From Candidatus Arcticimaribacter sp. UBA7428 (lineage in GTDB: Bacteria > Bacteroidota > Bacteroidia > Flavobacteriales > Flavobacteriaceae): a stretch of 20,835 nucleotides of DNA. The notes under the pieces were generated by a model, which saw only the letters and a list, made by a program, of their open reading frames with translations, made no database searches and had not been told where the DNA came from. The stretch lies in NCBI GenBank assembly GCA_002477625.1, contig DLQQ01000077.1:19086-39920 (forward strand), given 5' to 3'. Below are positions 17,555 through 20,835 of the stretch, in pieces (position 1 is the stretch's first letter; each line of letters starts with the position of its first letter). The translations under genes were made by a program, and so were the position numbers.

Positions 17555-18913
17555 ATGATAATGAAGAAAAATTATTTTTTAAAGTTGATTTTAATGAGTA
17601 TCCTACTCGCTTCATGTACTCAAGATCAATCGTATAAAGAAAAAATAAAAGACCCTGAACTGGTTCAGGCGAATATCAAGAACCTAACCGATATCATTGT
17701 TTATGATATTTTTTCACCTCCAGTGGCAAGTCGTGTATATTTATATCCTGCGATAGCTGCTTACCAAGCCATGCAGTTGGCAAATGAAGAAACCTATGCT
17801 TCTTTAAGTGGCCAAGTAAAAGGACTGGAACCGCTGACTAAGTCAAAAAATGAAAATGTAAATTACAACATCGCTTCGCTTCATGCGTTTAACGAAGTAG
17901 GAAAGGCATTGATTTTCTCTGAAGACAAGATGCTTGTATTTCAAGAGAGCTTAGATAAGCAATTAAAAGATAAAGGCGTGCCCCGTTCTGTACTTAAGGC
18001 TTCTAAAAATTTTGGAGCTGAGGTAGCAGCACATATTTTAGCTTGGGCCAAAGGTGATTTATACAATCAAACGCGAACCTATCCAAAATATACAATACAG
18101 GAAGAAGAACATTTTTGGAAACCAACGCCACCCGATTATATGGACGGTATCGAGCCCCATTGGAAACAAATCCGTACCATGGCGCTAGACTCTTCCAATC
18201 AATTTCAACCCAAACCGCCTTTGGCTTTTGATTTAACAGAAGGGAGTCCGTTTCAAATTCAATTGAAGGAAGTCTATGAAATTGGTAAAAATATTACGGA
18301 TGAGCAATTAGAAATTGCTCAATTTTGGGATTGCAACCCCTATGTAACCCATCATCGAGGGCATGCTATGTTTGCCACGAAAAAAATAACGCCCGGAGGA
18401 CATTGGATTGGAATTACTTCCATTGCTACACGAAAAGCTAAAAGTGATTTTCAAGCAACCACAAATGCTTTTGCCAATGTAACCATTGCACTCTTTGATG
18501 CATTTATTAGCTGTTGGGATGAAAAGTGGAACACGCTCGTTGTTCGCCCAGAAACGTTGATTAATAAGCACTACGATGAAGAGTGGTTGCCTATTTTACA
18601 AACCCCACCTTTTCCTGAATACACAAGCGGTCACTCGGTTATTTCGAGAGCAGCAGCAATTACATTAACAGACTTATTTGGCGATAATTTCGCTTTTGAT
18701 GATACAACCGAAATTGAATACGGTTTGTCTGTTCGTTCTTATGGATCTTTTATTGAGGCTTCTGAAGAAGCAGCGGTATCAAGACTTTACGGGGGTATAC
18801 ATTATATGATGGCGATAGAACAGGGCGTTGCCCAAGGACAGGAAGTTGGAGAGCACATTGTACAGAGAATTCAGACTTTCACAGGAGTGGAAAAAGAACT
18901 CGCTCTTAAATAA
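17555..18913 (+). CDS. Vanadium-dependent haloperoxidase (PAP2 superfamily) lipoprotein, iodoperoxidase-like
   Basis: Vanadium haloperoxidases use H2O2 to oxidise a halide, with vanadate bound at a PAP2-type active site. The 452-residue sequence (ATG 17561 would be equally good and two residues shorter) starts with a lipoprotein signal ending LASC (C21), so it is anchored in a membrane facing the periplasm or cell surface. The vanadate site is complete: K324, R331 in KWNTLVVRP; S358, G359, H360 in YTSGHS; R410 and H416 in SRLYGGIH. Y263, W321, D322 and F353 are also present. To my recollection these are the residues, at the same numbers, described for the Zobellia galactanivorans iodoperoxidase VIPO1, which makes iodide the best guess for substrate. 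A vanadate-inhibited acid phosphatase activity cannot be excluded. It is divergent from a LacI-type gene and no partner gene follows. Confidence 0.88.
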   Translation: MIMKKNYFLKLILMSILLASCTQDQSYKEKIKDPELVQANIKNLTDIIVYDIFSPPVASRVYLYPAIAAYQAMQLANEETYASLSGQVKGLEPLTKSKNENVNYNIASLHAFNEVGKALIFSEDKMLVFQESLDKQLKDKGVPRSVLKASKNFGAEVAAHILAWAKGDLYNQTRTYPKYTIQEEEHFWKPTPPDYMDGIEPHWKQIRTMALDSSNQFQPKPPLAFDLTEGSPFQIQLKEVYEIGKNITDEQLEIAQFWDCNPYVTHHRGHAMFATKKITPGGHWIGITSIATRKAKSDFQATTNAFANVTIALFDAFISCWDEKWNTLVVRPETLINKHYDEEWLPILQTPPFPEYTSGHSVISRAAAITLTDLFGDNFAFDDTTEIEYGLSVRSYGSFIEASEEAAVSRLYGGIHYMMAIEQGVAQGQEVGEHIVQRIQTFTGVEKELALK

Positions 18914-18920
18914 TCTTTTG

Positions 18921-19190
18921 CATAAACGTGTAGATAAGGTAGCGTTCGTTGATGATGAAATCCGGTTCACAGAAAGTGTCTAATGGAGAGAACTTTCAGG
19001 GGATAGAATTTTGTGGTCAATAAAACCTTTCGATTTGAATAAAACATCTGTTACGATTGCAGTCAATTTCTTAGAGGAACGTATTGTTGATAAACTTAAA
19101 ATCATCATTGATCAATCTGATAGGACAAAAGTAAGCATTGAATATATCCGTAATTTCAATAAAGAACTCAACAAAGATTTAAATGAATAA
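18921..19190 (+). pseudogene. Possible decayed gene: interrupted frame without start codon
   Basis: One frame reads HKRVDKVAFVDDEIRFTESV (18921-18980), meets TAA at 18981, then continues open for 68 codons to TAA at 19188-19190, with protein-like composition (for example TSVTIAVNFLEERIVDKL and RNFNKELNKDLNE). There is no ATG in the second part; only a TTG at 19011 could serve. I do not recognise the family. It could be a remnant broken by a nonsense mutation, or random open sequence. Confidence 0.25.
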
Positions 19191-19280
19191 AAACATTGAT
19201 GCACTGGCTTCATAATATTCCAAAAGACAAAAAATCACCTCCTAGGATATATATACGGAATAGATAAAATTTCTCAACAA

Positions 19281-19535
19281 ATGAAATCTGATTTTTGTTT
19301 TTCAATTAAAAATACAAATATTGAGTCAGTTTCTGATCCGTTTTTCATTAAAAATTTTCCTTCATTTGAGGGTTATGTATGTGATTTTAGTGGAAATTAT
19401 AACAAATCGCACCGCGGCTGGTTTCAGTTATTAAAACAAGTTGAAATGCAAAATGAAAAAATCGTGATCCCAATAGTTGAAATTTTCCACGATAGTCCAT
19501 TTTCAAGCACAGATGACAAGACGTGGTTATCGTAA
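19281..19535 (+). CDS. Small hypothetical protein, possibly a gene fragment
   Basis: This 84-residue ORF from ATG 19281 has no signal peptide or membrane helix and no motif I recognise. The composition is protein-like, with aromatic and hydrophobic clusters (PFFIKNFPSFEGYVCDFSGN, RGWFQLLKQVEM, KIVIPIVEIFHDSP). The frame stays open upstream of the ATG for about 26 codons (to a TGA near 19200), so it may be part of a longer, truncated gene. No promoter box is seen before it. It stands alone in a degenerate stretch between the haloperoxidase gene and maeB. It may be a genuine small orphan, a remnant, or not expressed. Confidence 0.35.
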   Translation: MKSDFCFSIKNTNIESVSDPFFIKNFPSFEGYVCDFSGNYNKSHRGWFQLLKQVEMQNEKIVIPIVEIFHDSPFSSTDDKTWLS

Positions 19536-19651
19536 ACCTTTTTTAATTTAAAAAAATCTTCTTTTGAATAAAATCAGATTTATACTCTAAGGTTTAAGGG
19601 CTTTTGGAAAGACAATTCTCAAAAGATTTCACGAATATTCAGCATTAACTA

Positions 19652-19681
19652 TTTGTTAATCCTTCAGTCTTGCTACATTTG
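19652..19681 (+). promoter_or_regulatory. Promoter of maeB with both -33 and -7 elements
   Basis: TTTG at 19652-19655 and TACATTTG at 19674-19681 are separated by 18 bases, a complete match to the Bacteroidetes housekeeping promoter pattern. Transcription would start near 19687-19690, leaving a leader of about 10 bases before ATG 19700. Confidence 0.7.
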
Positions 19682-19699
19682 TTATTCGACATATAAATT

Positions 19700-20835
19700 A
19701 TGAGCAAAGAACGTAAGAGAAGGGAAGCTTTAGTATATCATGCCAAACCACGGCCGGGTAAAATTGAAGTAGTCCCGACTAAAAGTTACAGTACCCAACG
19801 CGACTTGGCATTGGCCTATTCGCCTGGAGTAGCGGTTCCCTGTCTTGAAATTGAAAAGAACCCAGAAGATGTTTACAAATACACCAACAAAGGAAATCTA
19901 GTTGCAGTAATCTCGAACGGGACAGCTGTTTTAGGTTTAGGTAATATTGGATCAGAAGCTTCTAAGCCAGTGATGGAGGGTAAGGGGTTGTTATTCAAAA
20001 TCTTTGCTGGTATTGATGTGTTTGATATTGAGGTAGATGCCGAAGATCCTGAAAAATTCATTGAAGCAGTAAAAGCAATTGCGCCTACTTTTGGTGGGAT
20101 CAATTTAGAAGATATTAAGGCACCGGAAGCTTTTGAAATTGAACGTCGATTAAAAGCGGAATTGGATATTCCAGTAATGCACGACGACCAACATGGAACT
20201 GCGATTATTTCATGTGCAGCTTTGTTGAACGCATTGGAATTAGCTGACAAAAAAATAAGCGACGTTCGCATCGTGATTTCTGGAGCAGGAGCTGCAGCAG
20301 TCTCTTGTACTCGTTTGTACAAGGCTTTTGGTGCGCGTGACGAAAATATAATCATGACCGATAGTAAGGGCGTTATTCGGAAAGATCGTACGTCTTTAAC
20401 TCCAGAGAAAAAAGAATTTGCTACTGCAATTGATGTCCATAGTTTGGATGAAGCAATGGTCCAAGCGGATGTATTTATTGGCTTATCGATGGCCGATATT
20501 GTTAGTGTAGAAATGTTGAAAGCAATGAACGCCAACCCGATTGTTTTTGCAATGGCAAATCCTGATCCGGAAATAGAATATAATTTAGCCTGTTCTGTTC
20601 GTGATGATATCATCATGGCGACGGGCCGCTCAGATCATCCCAATCAAGTAAACAATGTTTTAGGCTTTCCTTTTATTTTCAGAGGGGCACTGGATGTACG
20701 TGCAACTAAGATTAACGAGGCTATGAAAATGGCAGCCGTAGAAGCTTTAGCGGAATTAGCTAAAAAGCCAGTTCCAGAACAAGTTAATATCGCTTATCAA
20801 GAAACGAACTTATCTTTTGGCCGCGACTATATCAT
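19700..20835 (+). CDS. maeB: NADP-type malic enzyme MaeB, N-terminal part (cut by window edge)
   Basis: Malic enzyme decarboxylates malate oxidatively to pyruvate, yielding NAD(P)H, and links the TCA cycle with pyruvate and lipid synthesis in the cytosol. From ATG 19700 the frame is open to the right edge (378 codons). Diagnostic segments are YSPGVAVPC near the N-terminus, NGTAVLGLGNIG, KPVMEGKGLLFK, IFAGIDVFDIEVD, EDIKAP, PVMHDDQHGTA and the dinucleotide-binding loop SGAGAAAVS (GAGAAA at 195-200). These cover the malic N-domain and most of the NAD-binding domain. Family members of the MaeB type are about 760 residues with a phosphotransacetylase-like C-terminal domain, which would lie beyond the window, so its presence and the exact cofactor are inferred. 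It has its own promoter and no neighbour in the same operon within view. Confidence 0.95.
   Translation, partial: MSKERKRREALVYHAKPRPGKIEVVPTKSYSTQRDLALAYSPGVAVPCLEIEKNPEDVYKYTNKGNLVAVISNGTAVLGLGNIGSEASKPVMEGKGLLFKIFAGIDVFDIEVDAEDPEKFIEAVKAIAPTFGGINLEDIKAPEAFEIERRLKAELDIPVMHDDQHGTAIISCAALLNALELADKKISDVRIVISGAGAAAVSCTRLYKAFGARDENIIMTDSKGVIRKDRTSLTPEKKEFATAIDVHSLDEAMVQADVFIGLSMADIVSVEMLKAMNANPIVFAMANPDPEIEYNLACSVRDDIIMATGRSDHPNQVNNVLGFPFIFRGALDVRATKINEAMKMAAVEALAELAKKPVPEQVNIAYQETNLSFGRDYI

Larger units (their letters stand above)
18914..19699. other. Gene-poor region between haloperoxidase gene and maeB
   Basis: Nearly 790 bases with no recognised gene, in a window that is otherwise tightly packed. 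It holds an interrupted frame (18921-19190), a small unknown ORF (19281-19535), an AT-rich near-palindrome after that ORF, and the maeB promoter at its right end. No terminator, tRNA, transposase or clear terminal repeats are seen. It reads like decayed coding sequence. Confidence 0.6.

Noticed and set aside
18779..18970. 63-codon minus-strand frame at the 3' end of the haloperoxidase gene
   Set aside because: Mostly antisense to conserved active-site coding sequence, with no signal or motif.
19229..19246. ATCACCTCCT, identical to ten bases of the 16S rRNA 3' end (or AGGAGGTGAT as a Shine-Dalgarno on the minus strand)
   Set aside because: Flanking bases do not match 16S rRNA, and the minus-strand ORF that follows is only about 33 codons with poor spacing; most likely chance.
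19536..19565. AT-rich near-palindrome after the small ORF as a terminator
   Set aside because: The stem is almost only A and T with no GC core, so it is not a convincing intrinsic terminator.
19873..20616. 247-codon minus-strand open frame
   Set aside because: It lies wholly antisense to maeB, whose plus-strand frame has clear malic enzyme motifs; its Ser/Ala/Ile-rich composition is that of a shadow frame.
1..20835. CRISPR array, tRNA, rRNA, insertion sequence or prophage genes
   Set aside because: No regularly spaced repeats, cloverleaf sequence, rRNA segment, transposase or integrase motif was seen on either strand.

Overview
The window looks like chromosome of a Flavobacteriaceae-type Bacteroidota, probably marine. 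The DNA is AT-leaning. Four upstream regions carry the Bacteroidetes -7 promoter box TAnnTTTG. The respiratory locus is the alternative complex III (ACIII) plus aa3-type cytochrome c oxidase cluster typical of this group, and a vanadium-dependent haloperoxidase of the kind known from marine flavobacteria is present.

Layout: (1) 1-2453, the 3' part of infB (translation initiation factor IF-2), cut by the left edge. (2) 2448-2837, minus strand, a small exported SPOR-domain protein whose end overlaps that of infB. (3) 2962-14226, one compact plus-strand unit with a promoter-like box at its head and a strong hairpin/T-run terminator at its end: actA, actB, actC, actD, actE, actF, coxB, coxA. (4) 14265-16235, ruvB and queG, two bases apart, behind their own promoter box. 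(5) 16228-17244, minus strand, a LacI-family regulator. It is divergent, across about 310 bases, from (6) 17555-18913, a lipoprotein vanadium-dependent haloperoxidase. (7) 18914-19699, a gene-poor stretch with a possible decayed reading frame and one 84-residue ORF of unknown function. (8) 19700-20835, the start of an NADP-type malic enzyme (maeB), running off the right edge.

How the genes work together: ActC and ActF are the quinol-side membrane subunits. ActB (iron-sulfur clusters) and the haem proteins ActA and ActE carry electrons on the outer face of the membrane. CoxB (CuA) and CoxA (haem a, haem a3-CuB) reduce oxygen. Having all of them in one transcription unit agrees with the known ACIII-aa3 supercomplex. 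I see no wholly new system. The points most worth a second look are the six-haem ActA with a tethered class I cytochrome domain, the His/Glu pentad repeat in ActF, the two extra N-terminal membrane helices of CoxB, the haloperoxidase whose active-site residues match the Zobellia iodoperoxidase as I remember it and which faces a LacI regulator, and the decayed stretch before maeB.
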